NCBI RefSeq assembly: GCF_004367745.1
Contig: NZ_CP037993.1
Coordinates: 4,216,001-4,280,000 of the forward strand
From: Herbaspirillum huttiense
GTDB taxonomy: Bacteria; Pseudomonadota; Gammaproteobacteria; Burkholderiales; Burkholderiaceae_D
Direction of reading: 5' to 3'
DNA length: 64,000 nt
The notes below the pieces were generated by a model. It was not told where the DNA came from and ran no database searches. It saw nothing but the letters and a program-made list of their open reading frames with translations. Shown here in pieces: positions 45,201 to 52,792 of the stretch. The translations under genes and the position numbers were made by a program. Numbering within the stretch: the first letter of the stretch is position 1; each line of letters begins with the position of its first letter.

Positions 45201-46816
45201 TCCGCCACGACCTGACCGCAATTCTGGCCGGCAACCCGCCGCAGGAGGGCGTGAGCCTGCACATCGAACTGGATGGCGACCTGCCGCAGCGCGTGGTGGG
45301 CGATGTCTATCGATTGCAGCAAGTGCTGGTGAACCTGATCAGCAATGCGCTCAAGTTCACGCACCTGGGCCGCATCGACGTGGCACTGCGGCGGCTGGCG
45401 GCGGACAACACCCGGCAAGTGATGCTGCGGGTGGAGGTCAGCGACACCGGCATCGGCATTGCTCCGGAACGTCTGAAGGACATCTTCGATGCTTTCACCC
45501 AGGCCGAAGCCTCCACCACCCGCCGCTATGGCGGTACCGGGCTGGGGCTGGCCATCAGCCGCCATCTGGTGCAGCTCATGGGCGGCCAGTTGCAGGTGAG
45601 CAGCGAACCGGGACGCGGCAGCCGCTTCTGGTTCGACCTGCCCATGGAGATCGAGGACGCCACGCCGCTGTCGCAGGCGCGTGCAGCGGACGAGCACACG
45701 CAGACCGAGCATGCGCCCGCCGGCGAGACCGCGCGCGAACTGGAAGGGGTGCAGATCCTGCTGGTGGAAGACAATGCCGTCAATCGCCAGGTCGCCACCG
45801 GCCTGCTGTCCCTGTATGGCGCGCACATCAGCTGCGCCGAGAATGGCAGCACCGGCGTGGCCATGGCCTGCGATCCCGAGCGCCACTACGACCTGATCCT
45901 GATGGATCTGCAGATGCCCGGCATCGACGGTATCGAAGCCACCCGTCGCATCCGCCGCCAGCAGGACCTGCGCCACATCCCGATCCTGGCCATGACCGCC
46001 AATGCCTCGCCGGAAGACCGCCGCCGTTGTATTGCAGCCGGCATGGCTGGTCACATCGCCAAGCCCATCGACGTAAGTACGCTGGTGCCGACACTGCTGT
46101 CGCATCTCCAGCATGACCGCAGCATCGCTGCGCAAGAGACGCTGCCCGCCGAGGCCACGCGCGTGGACGTACAGCCCGCCGACCGCCAGCAGGTCGACGT
46201 CTACGCTGACCTGATGCGCCGCTACCGTCAGGCCAGCGACGTCTATCGCACCACGCTGGATGCCGCCGGGCCGGAACTGGAGTGCCTCTTCGCGGACTAC
46301 GACGCGGCGCTGGCGCAGGCTTCGCCGGGCGGCATCGAGCAGGCCGCCCATGCGATCAAGGGCTTGTGCGCCACCATCGGGGCCAGCGGCCTGGCTGCTT
46401 ATTTCGCCGGGATCGAGCGCGTGTGCCGCGCTGGCGAAGGTGTGCCGTCCGATCGCCTTTTTACTGCCTGGCGCGAAGAACTGGTCGCGGTGCGGCGCGA
46501 TGCGGGTGTGGTCTTGCAGCAACTGGCGATGCAGGCGCTGCAGGGGGTTTCCGGCTCACCGGGACCGGCTGCGCCGCAGGCCGGCGCGGAGCCGGCGACA
46601 GCGACAGCAGAGGCTTCCGATTTTCCTGATAGGCAGGCGCTGCGGGCCTTGCTATTGTCGAGCAACCTCGAAGCGCTGGACCTGGCCGAAGCCATCGGCA
46701 AGCGCCATGGGCTGATGCAGCAGACGCGCTACCAGCAGTTGTGGGAACTGATCGAGAAACTCGACTTCCCGGCGGCGTTGGCCCATCTCGATGACCATTT
46801 CGGAGAACCTCGTTGA
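42299..46816 (+). CDS. giant hybrid sensor kinase: CHASE, four PAS, HisKA, receiver, HPt
   Basis: 1505 residues. Helix 1 (about 8-27), an extracytoplasmic CHASE domain (GGFGFIRHVP, IEYIEPLAPNRPALGLD), helix 2 (about 305-325). Four PAS modules follow, starting near residues 340, 490, 620 and 755. HisKA has His899 (SVSHEIRTPMNG), then HATPase, receiver Asp1203 (LILMDLQMPGIDG) and an HPt domain with His1351 (AAHAIKGLCATIG). All steps of a phosphorelay except the final receiver are on one chain. The next gene, a receiver-GGDEF protein starting inside this gene's stop, is therefore the expected end point, linking an external signal to c-di-GMP. Confidence 0.9.
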   Translation: MTRITRNTCLFLLIAFSLLLAGVAGLARLNQKEVRDSLALDSRWIRDDIESLLRRYEHGLRGTRGAILAIGANDLSREKLLRYMDSRDLAQEFPWAGGFGFIRHVPLAALPAYEKKMREDRLLFSGITQLADNPGDRYVIEYIEPLAPNRPALGLDIASSPERRSAADHAMLTGRAELTTPIRLVQKEGRTANAYLFLLPIYAGSVTPPTMEQRQERILGWAYAPLSVHDILSELSRRWNMHSLEILVEDVASNTTAVELFRSGGFDQIEDAVSLETALPLYGRAWKLSIRAAPEYAQAHQFISDRATLLSCITLAMLILASALAYQVFSTRERKLQEARALLAAVVDSSPDAIVTTDARGLITSWNRGASDTLGLPEGRALGTALSTHAALRELDQQGSTRSTSPGFGPGTGQQEEAHVISLQGESIRYASALMFPLRDGAGRQIGKAFMLRDVTREKRIERQLHRINEELELTVQQRTHALHQAKTMLQTVLNVMPSLVGYWDKHLINRFANASYERVFGREHGEITGMYMLDLVGTELYESALPHIDAVLAGEKQTFERTFTDAVNGYKHVLTTYIPDVNEQGEVNGFYVVAHDVTEITHNRNQLSEALAQNQSLLDQVQQSNALLNNVLSSATGVAIIATAPDGVITLFNRGAERMLGYRAEDVIGQMKEEAFSGRLNNPAIRAQAILDEKAVSDLRYRRKDGVTLPVTRQQTSMLDHRQRHIGDLYIAVDMSLQRQQEAELAAARDQLMLAAEVAKLGVWVWDRTGDTFEFNRQIAEIYGISDGRSGQVTTYEGWRRRVHPDDVGYVESALQAALAGTGEFEPVFRVVRADGSIRFVQARAHVDRNGMGAPVRVIGINLDITQRIEFENNLVEARLKAEQANSAKSLFLASVSHEIRTPMNGVLGMIQLLQRTQPQPAQRDYLNKAEISAKSLLNLLNDLLDFSKMDAQQVQLDLQAFSLEHFRHDLTAILAGNPPQEGVSLHIELDGDLPQRVVGDVYRLQQVLVNLISNALKFTHLGRIDVALRRLAADNTRQVMLRVEVSDTGIGIAPERLKDIFDAFTQAEASTTRRYGGTGLGLAISRHLVQLMGGQLQVSSEPGRGSRFWFDLPMEIEDATPLSQARAADEHTQTEHAPAGETARELEGVQILLVEDNAVNRQVATGLLSLYGAHISCAENGSTGVAMACDPERHYDLILMDLQMPGIDGIEATRRIRRQQDLRHIPILAMTANASPEDRRRCIAAGMAGHIAKPIDVSTLVPTLLSHLQHDRSIAAQETLPAEATRVDVQPADRQQVDVYADLMRRYRQASDVYRTTLDAAGPELECLFADYDAALAQASPGGIEQAAHAIKGLCATIGASGLAAYFAGIERVCRAGEGVPSDRLFTAWREELVAVRRDAGVVLQQLAMQALQGVSGSPGPAAPQAGAEPATATAEASDFPDRQALRALLLSSNLEALDLAEAIGKRHGLMQQTRYQQLWELIEKLDFPAALAHLDDHFGEPR

Positions 46817-47787
46817 AACGCATCCTGGAAGAACTCTCATCCCTGCGCGGCAGCCGTCCGCGCGTACTGCTGTGCGATGACCAGCCCATCAACATCCGTC
46901 TCGCCAATGCCCTGCTCAAGGGCGACTACGAGATCTTCATGGCCACCAGCGGCCTGCAGGCCATCGATCTGTGCGAAAAGGTGGTGCCGGACCTGATCCT
47001 GATGGATGTGAACATGCCCGGCCTGAACGGCTACGAGACCTGCGAACGGCTCAAGCAGAACACCGCCACGCTGGGCATTCCGGTAATCTTCCTGACCGGT
47101 TTGCAGAGCGAGGAAGACGAGGTCAAGGGCTTCGATGCGGGCGGCGTGGATTTCATCAGCAAACCGATCAACGGTACGGTGCTCAAGGCGCGCGTGCTGA
47201 CGCACCTGACGCTGAAACTGCAATCCGATTTCTACCGCAACATCGCCGTCACCGATTCGCTCACCGGCCTGTTCAACCGCCGCAAGTTCGACAGCGAGCT
47301 GGCCGAGAAATGGGAGCTGTGCAAGCGCTCCGGCCAGGCCATGTCGCTGCTGATGATCGATATCGACTACTTCAAGAAGTACAACGACCACTACGGCCAC
47401 CAGGCCGGCGACCACTGCCTGGCCGAAGTGGCGCACGCCATCCGCAGCAACTTCCACCGCAGCTATGATTGCGTGGCGCGCTACGGCGGCGAGGAATTTG
47501 CCTGCATCCTGCCCATGGCAGGGCGCGAGCAGGCCTTGAAACTGGCACGCGACGTCTGCGACGCCGTGGCCCGCCTGCACCTGCCGCATGCCCGCTCCGA
47601 AGCCAGCGAATTCGTCACGCTCAGCATCGGCGTGGCCTCGGTCGAGGTACCCGGTCACAGCAGCACGCCGGCTGCGCTGATCGCCCTGGCCGACCAGAAC
47701 CTGTATCAGGCCAAAGCGCACGGCCGGGCGCAGGTGTATTGCGCCACCCCCGTCGAGGACGCTGCCTTGCAGTCCTCAGCGTCCTGA
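46813..47787 (+). CDS. response-regulator diguanylate cyclase (receiver-GGDEF)
   Basis: 324 residues. The receiver has LLCDDQ, phosphoacceptor Asp65 (LILMDVNMPGLNG) and Lys in FISKP. The GGDEF domain has GGEEF at 225-229, an active variant, and an RSYD inhibitory site (RxxD) five residues before it, so product inhibition is likely. Translation starts at TTG 46813 overlapping the hybrid kinase stop (TTGA); no ATG is better placed. By layout it is WspR/PleD-like and should make c-di-GMP when phosphorylated through the hybrid kinase relay. Confidence 0.88.
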   Translation: MKRILEELSSLRGSRPRVLLCDDQPINIRLANALLKGDYEIFMATSGLQAIDLCEKVVPDLILMDVNMPGLNGYETCERLKQNTATLGIPVIFLTGLQSEEDEVKGFDAGGVDFISKPINGTVLKARVLTHLTLKLQSDFYRNIAVTDSLTGLFNRRKFDSELAEKWELCKRSGQAMSLLMIDIDYFKKYNDHYGHQAGDHCLAEVAHAIRSNFHRSYDCVARYGGEEFACILPMAGREQALKLARDVCDAVARLHLPHARSEASEFVTLSIGVASVEVPGHSSTPAALIALADQNLYQAKAHGRAQVYCATPVEDAALQSSAS

Positions 47788-47999
47788 TCCCCGCTGCAGC
47801 ACCGTCCGAACAACACAGCCGGCCCTGAGCCGGCTACCGGCGTTGGCGCTGGAGATGCGCATCCAGCCGCAAGGCGGGAGAGAAATGACCGCCGTCCTGA
47901 TCGCGATCCGGCCGGTGTGCCGACCGCCCGTCCCCAGCGGTCGCTGCGCCGCAACGCGATCTCGAAAAATAACGAGGAAATTTCCGAATAAATTTGAAC

Positions 48000-48049
48000 T
48001 TACCGGCCTGAATTTCAAGCTTCGTCGACTATTTTCGACATCCCGGTAA
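48000..48049 (+). other. structured segment in the 376-base gap before the LuxR gene
   Basis: The gap 47788-48163 has no convincing gene. TTACCGG (48000-48006) pairs perfectly with CCGGTAA (48043-48049), enclosing GTCG (48024-48027) / CGAC (48036-48039), and a T-rich GCGTTTTTC follows. A perfect palindrome GGAAATTTCC is at 47976-47985. This could be the folded leader of the LuxR-type gene or a small transcript's end. Confidence 0.3.
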
Positions 48050-48163
48050 AACTGCGTTTTTCTTCCCGCATGTCCTTGTCAACTGCAACAGTTTCCCCGG
48101 CAAGGGAGCGGTGAAGCCCATTGAACCCGTTCGATGCGTCCCTATCGGTCAAGGAAGAAAAAC

Positions 48164-48799
48164 ATGACAACTGCACATCTCGCTCATATCGTCGGTGGTG
48201 AAGATTCTCACGGCGGACCGCTGGTCCGGCTGCTGGAAGCCGCCGGATTCCATGTCGCCCATCACCCCTCGGCCGACCAGTTCCTGCAGCACACCACCGG
48301 TACCGCGCGCGGCGGACTGGTTCTGGAAGTCCACATGCAGAACCTCGACGCGCCACGTCTGCGCTCGCTGCTGGATGAACGTGAACTGGGCCGGCCGCTG
48401 ATCGTCATCACCGGCGCACCGCCGGCCGCCTCCCCGGAGGACAAGCGCTACGGCCCGCACGACCCCGGCCAGCGCCTCATGAGCGGTCCGGCCGGCGATG
48501 CCGGCACCCAGCCGATGGTGCGCCAGCAGCTGGTGGAAGCCTTCCGCGGGGCGCTGATGCCTTTCGATGAATCGGGCCCGCAGATGCAGCAGCGGCAGGA
48601 GCATCACCAGCGGCTCAAGACCCTGACCCGGCGCGAACGCGAAGTGCTGGAACGTCTGGTGAAAGGACGGCTGAACAAGCAGATCGCCGCCGAACTGGGG
48701 ACCTCGGAACGGACCGTGAAGGCCCATCGCCAGCAGGTCATGCGCAAGATGAACGCGGGCTCGCTGGCCGCGCTGGTAGCGGCGATGACGCGCTACTGA
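48164..48799 (+). CDS. LuxR/FixJ-type regulator with pseudo-receiver
   Basis: 211 residues. The C-terminal LuxR helix-turn-helix is intact (LTRREREVLERLVKGRLNKQ, then SERTVKAHRQQVMRKM). The N-terminal ~120 residues align with a FixJ receiver, but the phosphoacceptor Asp is Glu55 (GGLVLEVHMQN), the acidic pair is reduced to GGED, and the Lys-Pro loop is missing. It should act without phosphorylation, with Glu possibly mimicking the phosphorylated state. AAGGAAG lies before the ATG at 48164, which is preferred to an upstream in-frame ATG at 48134. It is convergent with siaD. Confidence 0.82.
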   Translation: MTTAHLAHIVGGEDSHGGPLVRLLEAAGFHVAHHPSADQFLQHTTGTARGGLVLEVHMQNLDAPRLRSLLDERELGRPLIVITGAPPAASPEDKRYGPHDPGQRLMSGPAGDAGTQPMVRQQLVEAFRGALMPFDESGPQMQQRQEHHQRLKTLTRREREVLERLVKGRLNKQIAAELGTSERTVKAHRQQVMRKMNAGSLAALVAAMTRY

Positions 48800-48857
48800 A
48801 TGAAGAAAACTGACGGGGCGGCCGATGCCGCCCACTTGCCCTGCCCCTGCTCCATCA

Positions 48858-48884
48858 CGGTCACCGGAGCTCAGCCGGTGACCG
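48858..48884. terminator. 10-bp hairpin between convergent genes, over siaD stop
   Basis: CGGTCACCGG (48858-48867) and CCGGTGACCG (48875-48884) are perfect arms around a seven-base loop that contains the siaD stop codon. A second hairpin, GGGCGGC / GCCGCCC, lies a little upstream on the + strand near 48820. Neither has a U-tract; they may still separate the converging transcripts. Confidence 0.4.
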
Positions 48885-49593
48885 ATTCCTCTGACTCCAC
48901 CCGATTGCGTCCGCCGCGCTTGGCCTGATACAAGGCCTGGTCGGCGCGCGCGTAGGCTTCCTCGAAATCGCTGCCGGCGGCGGCCCAGGCCACGCCGAAA
49001 CTGGAGGTGACCGGCCGCGCCGGCAGGCACTGGAAACGGTCACCGGCAATCGCCTGGCGGATCCGTCCGGCCAGGATCACGGCCTGCTCCAGCGCCACGC
49101 CGGACAGCAGGATGGTGAACTCTTCACCGCCGACGCGCCCGATGACGCCATTGCCTGCCAGCGTGGTGCGCAGGCGGGCAACCAGTTCGCGGATCACCGC
49201 GTCACCGGCCGGATGGCCGAATTCATCGTTGATGCGCTTGAAGAAATCGATATCCAGCACGACCAGCGACATCGGAGATTGCTGCAGGATCTGGTGCGCC
49301 TGCTCGAACACAGCGCCGCGATTGAGCGCGCCGGTGAGATTGTCATGGCGCGCCTTGTAATCGAGCTCATCGCTCAGTTGCTTCAGGCGCGCATTGAGCA
49401 GGTTCAGTTCGCGCTCGGTGCGGTCGCTGCGCGAGATCAGGCGGCGGCTCTGTCGCATCAGCTGGCCATAGTGCTGCACCAGTTCTTCCAGCGCTGCACG
49501 ATGGCTGGCCGGGTCGCTGGCAGGATCGGCCAGCACCGCATTGGCGCGGTGCAGGGCTTCGGCTTCGGCCGCGAAAAGGTCGCCGCCGTCCAT
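48871..49593 (-). CDS. siaD: diguanylate cyclase SiaD
   Basis: 240 residues: an N-terminal helical region (1-75, coiled-coil like) and a GGDEF domain with GGEEF in IGRVGGEEFTILL. No RxxD inhibitory site is seen upstream of it, unlike the cyclase at 46813. In Pseudomonas aeruginosa SiaD makes c-di-GMP only when bound by unphosphorylated SiaC, through its N-terminal helix. Here it is the last gene of the siaABCD order, its start overlapping the siaC stop (ATGA), which strongly supports the same mechanism. Confidence 0.85.
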   Translation of the reverse strand: MDGGDLFAAEAEALHRANAVLADPASDPASHRAALEELVQHYGQLMRQSRRLISRSDRTERELNLLNARLKQLSDELDYKARHDNLTGALNRGAVFEQAHQILQQSPMSLVVLDIDFFKRINDEFGHPAGDAVIRELVARLRTTLAGNGVIGRVGGEEFTILLSGVALEQAVILAGRIRQAIAGDRFQCLPARPVTSSFGVAWAAAGSDFEEAYARADQALYQAKRGGRNRVESEESVTG

Positions 49594-49982
49594 CAGCTCT
49601 GGACCGCGTGATCGTGGAAGACCAGCGCGGCGAAATCTTCCTGCAACTCCTGGCCGAATTCGAAGATGGTGTCGTCTTCCTCGTCGTGGTACCAGTTGAG
49701 GACCACTTCGGTGCCGCTCTCGGCCTTCTCGTTGAGGGCATCGAAGAGCGAGAACAGCATCTTGGTGCTGGAGCTGTTGAAGTAGGCCAGCGCCACGTTG
49801 ACGGTGATGGTGCTGCCCTGCTCATCATCGGCCAGGAAGCGGCGCAAGGTGGTGATGATCTCGCCCCAGAACTGGGCGGCATTCTCGGGATAGGATTCGC
49901 CCTTCAGCGAAAGCGTGCGCTGGTCGAAGCGGAAGTCCACTTCGGGAGAGCTGGCGCTGGCGGCGATGAATAAATTGTCCAT
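49593..49982 (-). CDS. siaC: SiaC, switch protein controlling SiaD (DUF1987)
   Basis: 129 residues; the start at 49982 (MDNLFIAASASSPEVDF) matches the family N-terminus. It has the STAS-like fold of DUF1987 with the phospho-acceptor region AYFNSSSTKMLF; a Ser/Thr at about 70-73 corresponds to the Thr phosphorylated by SiaB in Pseudomonas. Unphosphorylated SiaC activates SiaD. It lies 28 bases after siaB and overlaps siaD. Confidence 0.87.
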   Translation of the reverse strand: MDNLFIAASASSPEVDFRFDQRTLSLKGESYPENAAQFWGEIITTLRRFLADDEQGSTITVNVALAYFNSSSTKMLFSLFDALNEKAESGTEVVLNWYHDEEDDTIFEFGQELQEDFAALVFHDHAVQS

Positions 49983-50010
49983 GGTGTCGTGTGTCAGAGG
50001 CAGCGGGCCC

Positions 50011-50574
50011 TCAGATGGTGGCCCGGAGATAGAAGGTCTGCGCGCCATCGGCGGCGGGCTGGGAGAATTCGAAATCCAGCGGTGCACTGGCATCGCGCGC
50101 CACCGTCAGGAAACCCAGGCCCGCCCCCTTGCTGTCGGCCGGTGTTTCGGCGCGCAGCATTTCCTTGTAGGCAGCCTTGATTTCTTCATTGGTCAGCGAG
50201 CGCAGGTGTTCCAGCTTCTCGCGCAGCTTGTCGGCCATCTCGGCATCGACCGGATTGGCGCAATGCAGGAAGTAGCGGCCATCGGTCTGGGTGATGTAGA
50301 CCGCCCCGTGGCGCATTGGCGGCTCTGTGACTTTTCCTTCCTTCTCATGCAGATCTGCCGAGTAGTGCACGATGTTCTGCGCCATCTCGATGAAGGAAGA
50401 GAACAATTTGCGCCGGGTCTGCGCCAGCGCGCCGGTATGCTCGGCGCGCAGCTTCACGGCCTCGGCCATGGCGGCGATGATGGTCTGGGAAAAATAGCCG
50501 ACGTAGTAGAAGACGATGTCGCGCCGTGCGACATAGCTGTGGAACTCCGCCCACTCCTGCTGGATACCGTTCAT
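50011..50574 (-). CDS. siaB: SiaB-family protein kinase
   Basis: 187 residues with a GHKL-type ATP fold: N-box FIEMAQNIVHYSA and glycine box ADSKGAGLGFLTVARD. In the described pathway SiaB phosphorylates SiaC on a Thr and so switches off c-di-GMP synthesis, much like an anti-sigma-factor kinase. Its start overlaps the siaA stop (ATGA), so phosphatase and kinase are made together. Confidence 0.87.
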   Translation of the reverse strand: MNGIQQEWAEFHSYVARRDIVFYYVGYFSQTIIAAMAEAVKLRAEHTGALAQTRRKLFSSFIEMAQNIVHYSADLHEKEGKVTEPPMRHGAVYITQTDGRYFLHCANPVDAEMADKLREKLEHLRSLTNEEIKAAYKEMLRAETPADSKGAGLGFLTVARDASAPLDFEFSQPAADGAQTFYLRATI

Positions 50575-51854
50575 GCGTGTGTTCCGTGTTGAGAGTCTTG
50601 TTGAGAGCCTGGCTGCGCGGCATCCAGGCGGACGCCGAAGAAGCAGATGTCATCGCGCCGCCGCTGCGTGCCCTGGTAATGCCCGTGGATGTCCATCACC
50701 ACGCGGCCCAGTGCCGGCATGGCCAGGCTGCCGTGTTCCAGCAGGGTACGGCGCAGGCGCTGCTTGCCGAAGGCGATGTGCTTGGGGCCACCGATCTGGT
50801 CGATCACGCCATCGGTGCAGACGAAGATCATGGATCCCGGCGCCAGGTGCTGGCTGTGGTTGTACCACTGCATGTCGTCGGGCGTATCGACGTAGCCCAG
50901 GCCGACGCGCTTGCCTTCGATGGTCAGCACCTCGGTGCCATCGGCCACCAGCAGGAACAGCGGCATCTTGGCGCTGCTGCTGGTGAGGGTGCGGGTGGCG
51001 CTGTCGAACCAGAAGAAGCAGGCATCCATGCCATCGTCCGATTCGGAGGGCTTGCCGGACTGGCCGTGCTGTCCCAGCACGCGTTTCATGCTGCGGTTGA
51101 CTTCACGCATGAGACGCGCCGGATCGTGCGGGCCGTGCAGTTCCAGCGCCTGCTTCAGCGACGACGAAGCGATCAGCGTCAGGAAGGCGCCCGGCACACC
51201 ATGGCCGGTGCAGTCCGCCACCGCAGCAAACCAGCCGCCGGGATGCGGTTCGAAATGATAGAAGTCGCCGCCGACCACGTCGCGCGGTTCCCACACCAGG
51301 CAGGCATTGGCCAGCGCCTCGGTCATGGCCGCGCGCGAGGCGCTCAGCATGGCGCGCTGGATCACGCTGGCGTAGTCGATGCTTTGCATGACCTGGCGGT
51401 TCTTCTCTTCCTGCATCGCCACCAGTTCGCGCATGAGCGCCAGGCCCGCACCGAGCCCGGCCAGCTGGCCCTGCTCGACGATGATGAAGCCATCGGCCAG
51501 GGTCTTGTCGCCCGAGGCCACGGCCAGCGCACCCAAGGTCTCGATGGGGGTATCGGCTTCGACGATGAGGGGGTCCTTGTCCATGAACGCGATGCAGCTC
51601 TTGCGCTCGTAGAGCTCGCGGTGATACGGCTTGGACATCTGGGACATGAAGATGTGGCGGCTGATGAGCCCGATGGGCCGCTGCCGCTCCACCACGGGCA
51701 GGCTCACCAGCTCCTTGTGCTGGCCGAAGATCTCCAGGACGGTGGCGTTGTTCTCATCGAACTGGACCACCGGCACCTGGACCGCCAGCGCTCCCGCTGT
51801 CGGTTGGAACAACTTGCTCCCTGTCGCCGGAGTCAGACTGAAATGACTTTCCAC
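50571..51854 (-). CDS. siaA: SiaA-like PP2C/SpoIIE phosphatase with CBS-like input
   Basis: 427 residues. The C-terminal PPM/SpoIIE phosphatase domain (about 185-415) keeps the metal-binding motifs VVGGDFYHF, VADCTGHGVPGAF, FVCTDGVID and RRDDICFF; it should dephosphorylate SiaC. Pseudomonas SiaA has a periplasmic sensor and membrane helices, but this protein has none. Its first ~150 residues look like a cytoplasmic CBS pair (SLPVVERQRPIGLISRHIF, then a second half with TLADGFIIVEQGQLAGLG), followed by a helical linker. Such domains usually sense adenosine nucleotides. First gene of the operon. Confidence 0.83.
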   Translation of the reverse strand: MESHFSLTPATGSKLFQPTAGALAVQVPVVQFDENNATVLEIFGQHKELVSLPVVERQRPIGLISRHIFMSQMSKPYHRELYERKSCIAFMDKDPLIVEADTPIETLGALAVASGDKTLADGFIIVEQGQLAGLGAGLALMRELVAMQEEKNRQVMQSIDYASVIQRAMLSASRAAMTEALANACLVWEPRDVVGGDFYHFEPHPGGWFAAVADCTGHGVPGAFLTLIASSSLKQALELHGPHDPARLMREVNRSMKRVLGQHGQSGKPSESDDGMDACFFWFDSATRTLTSSSAKMPLFLLVADGTEVLTIEGKRVGLGYVDTPDDMQWYNHSQHLAPGSMIFVCTDGVIDQIGGPKHIAFGKQRLRRTLLEHGSLAMPALGRVVMDIHGHYQGTQRRRDDICFFGVRLDAAQPGSQQDSQHGTHA

Positions 51855-51992
51855 CGTGCTCGCCCGCGTCGTGATTTTTGGATAGACCGGGGATCATATT
51901 TCATTCCTGTGACAACAATGTGACGCTGTTGAGCGACAAGTTATCTTGCAAACGAGACGGACAGTCTCATCGTATCGCATCGCGATCCGCGT

Positions 51993-52667
51993 TCACGGCT
52001 TGCACTGCAAATGGCGAGTGACCGTTTCCCACTGCGCATGCCAACCCGCGAGATCGGCGCAACGCCAATGCAGCAGCGACTGGATGCTCGACTGCAGATG
52101 TGCCAGCGGATCGGCCAGAATCGGCTCGTGATGAGCGATACGGTTGCGGAACCTGCGCAAGCGCTCCAGTTCCGCGTGAATCACCTGCCGGGCTTGTGCG
52201 GGCCGAACCGGATGCGGAAAATTGGGAAAGCAATGCAGGATCTGACTGTCCCAGATACGTCCTTGATAGCGCACGGTGAACAGATGGCACCAGAAAGCGA
52301 ACCTGAGCTCGGCGATGACCTTGCCTGTGGCACCGCTCTGCATTTTTCCCCGCGCACGCATCAACTCGGACTGGGGCTGAAAATGCGGTCCTTTGGGATT
52401 GGGCAGGCTGCGCTCGAAATTGCGATTCCATGGCCAGTCCTTCCCATAGGTACTGCAAAGGGCGCTGTCCACGGCATTTCTGACAGTGACCTCGCACACA
52501 TGCAATGACGCAAAGAAGGCCGCAGACATCAAGGCATGCCAGCTGTACTTGTCGATGGGATGGGTATTGGCGGAGAAGCCCGCCGCGCCCTGGAAAGTCG
52601 CCAGTCGGGTGGCTGAAAGCGCGCCGATGATGTTGTCGATTTGCGATGCCGTCAAGGTACTGTCCAT
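51993..52667 (-). CDS. Abi-like HEPN-domain protein
   Basis: 224 residues resembling the Abi_2 (AbiD/AbiF) family: SWHALMSAAFFASLHVCEV and TVRNAVDSAL form the conserved N-terminal helices, and Arg174-N-R-I-A-His179 is the HEPN RX4-6H ribonuclease motif. AbiF-type proteins are RNA-cleaving toxins of phage defence. The start at 52667 has AGGAAG upstream. The region is somewhat less GC-rich than its neighbours, and it separates the sia operon from sulfur genes as a single inserted gene. A divergent candidate RNA (52711-52792) lies at its 5' side. Activity is inferred from the motif. Confidence 0.75.
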   Translation of the reverse strand: MDSTLTASQIDNIIGALSATRLATFQGAAGFSANTHPIDKYSWHALMSAAFFASLHVCEVTVRNAVDSALCSTYGKDWPWNRNFERSLPNPKGPHFQPQSELMRARGKMQSGATGKVIAELRFAFWCHLFTVRYQGRIWDSQILHCFPNFPHPVRPAQARQVIHAELERLRRFRNRIAHHEPILADPLAHLQSSIQSLLHWRCADLAGWHAQWETVTRHLQCKP

Positions 52668-52710
52668 GTTCCATCTTCCTATCCGTTGGCACGTGTGCTA
52701 CCATTTTTCG

Positions 52711-52792
52711 GTGAGCTTGTGGACACGCGGGCGTCAGCCTCCCCCACAGGACAGATGATATGGAACACGGCCCACTTCGGTGGGCCGTTTTT
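52711..52792 (+). ncRNA. candidate small RNA paired with the Abi-like gene
   Basis: No ORF explains this + strand segment, yet it ends in a strong intrinsic terminator. An extended -10 (TGC-TACCAT, 52696-52704) would start a transcript near 52711. The ~82-base RNA would fold into a hairpin with CTTGTGG (52716-52722) pairing to CCACAGG (52744-52750), then the UUCG terminator stem. It is transcribed away from the HEPN gene, 44 bases from its start. Position and structure recall the RNA partners of AbiF-type systems; expression is not shown. Confidence 0.45.
52767..52792 (+). terminator. strong intrinsic terminator with UUCG loop
   Basis: A 9-bp perfect stem, ACGGCCCAC (52767-52775) and GTGGGCCGT (52780-52788), closes a TTCG tetraloop and runs into TTTTT. 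The C(UUCG)G loop and U-tract both fit only the + strand, although no + strand gene precedes it. This implies an unannotated + strand transcript. Confidence 0.8.

Noticed and set aside
41867-46522. 1551-residue open frame antisense to the giant hybrid kinase
   Set aside because: It mirrors the third-position GC bias of the kinase gene, has low-complexity Gln/Gly/His/Ala composition, no domain and no ribosome site. The sense strand carries a complete multi-domain kinase.
52686-52700. Sigma-54 promoter at TTGGCACGTGTGCTA
   Set aside because: The GG and GC elements are only 7 bases apart instead of 10, so the -24/-12 geometry fails.
51967-52704. Alternative 245-residue frame over the Abi-like gene
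   Set aside because: Same strand, different frame, Arg/Ser/Pro-rich translation without motifs; the 51993-52667 frame carries the HEPN motif and a ribosome site.
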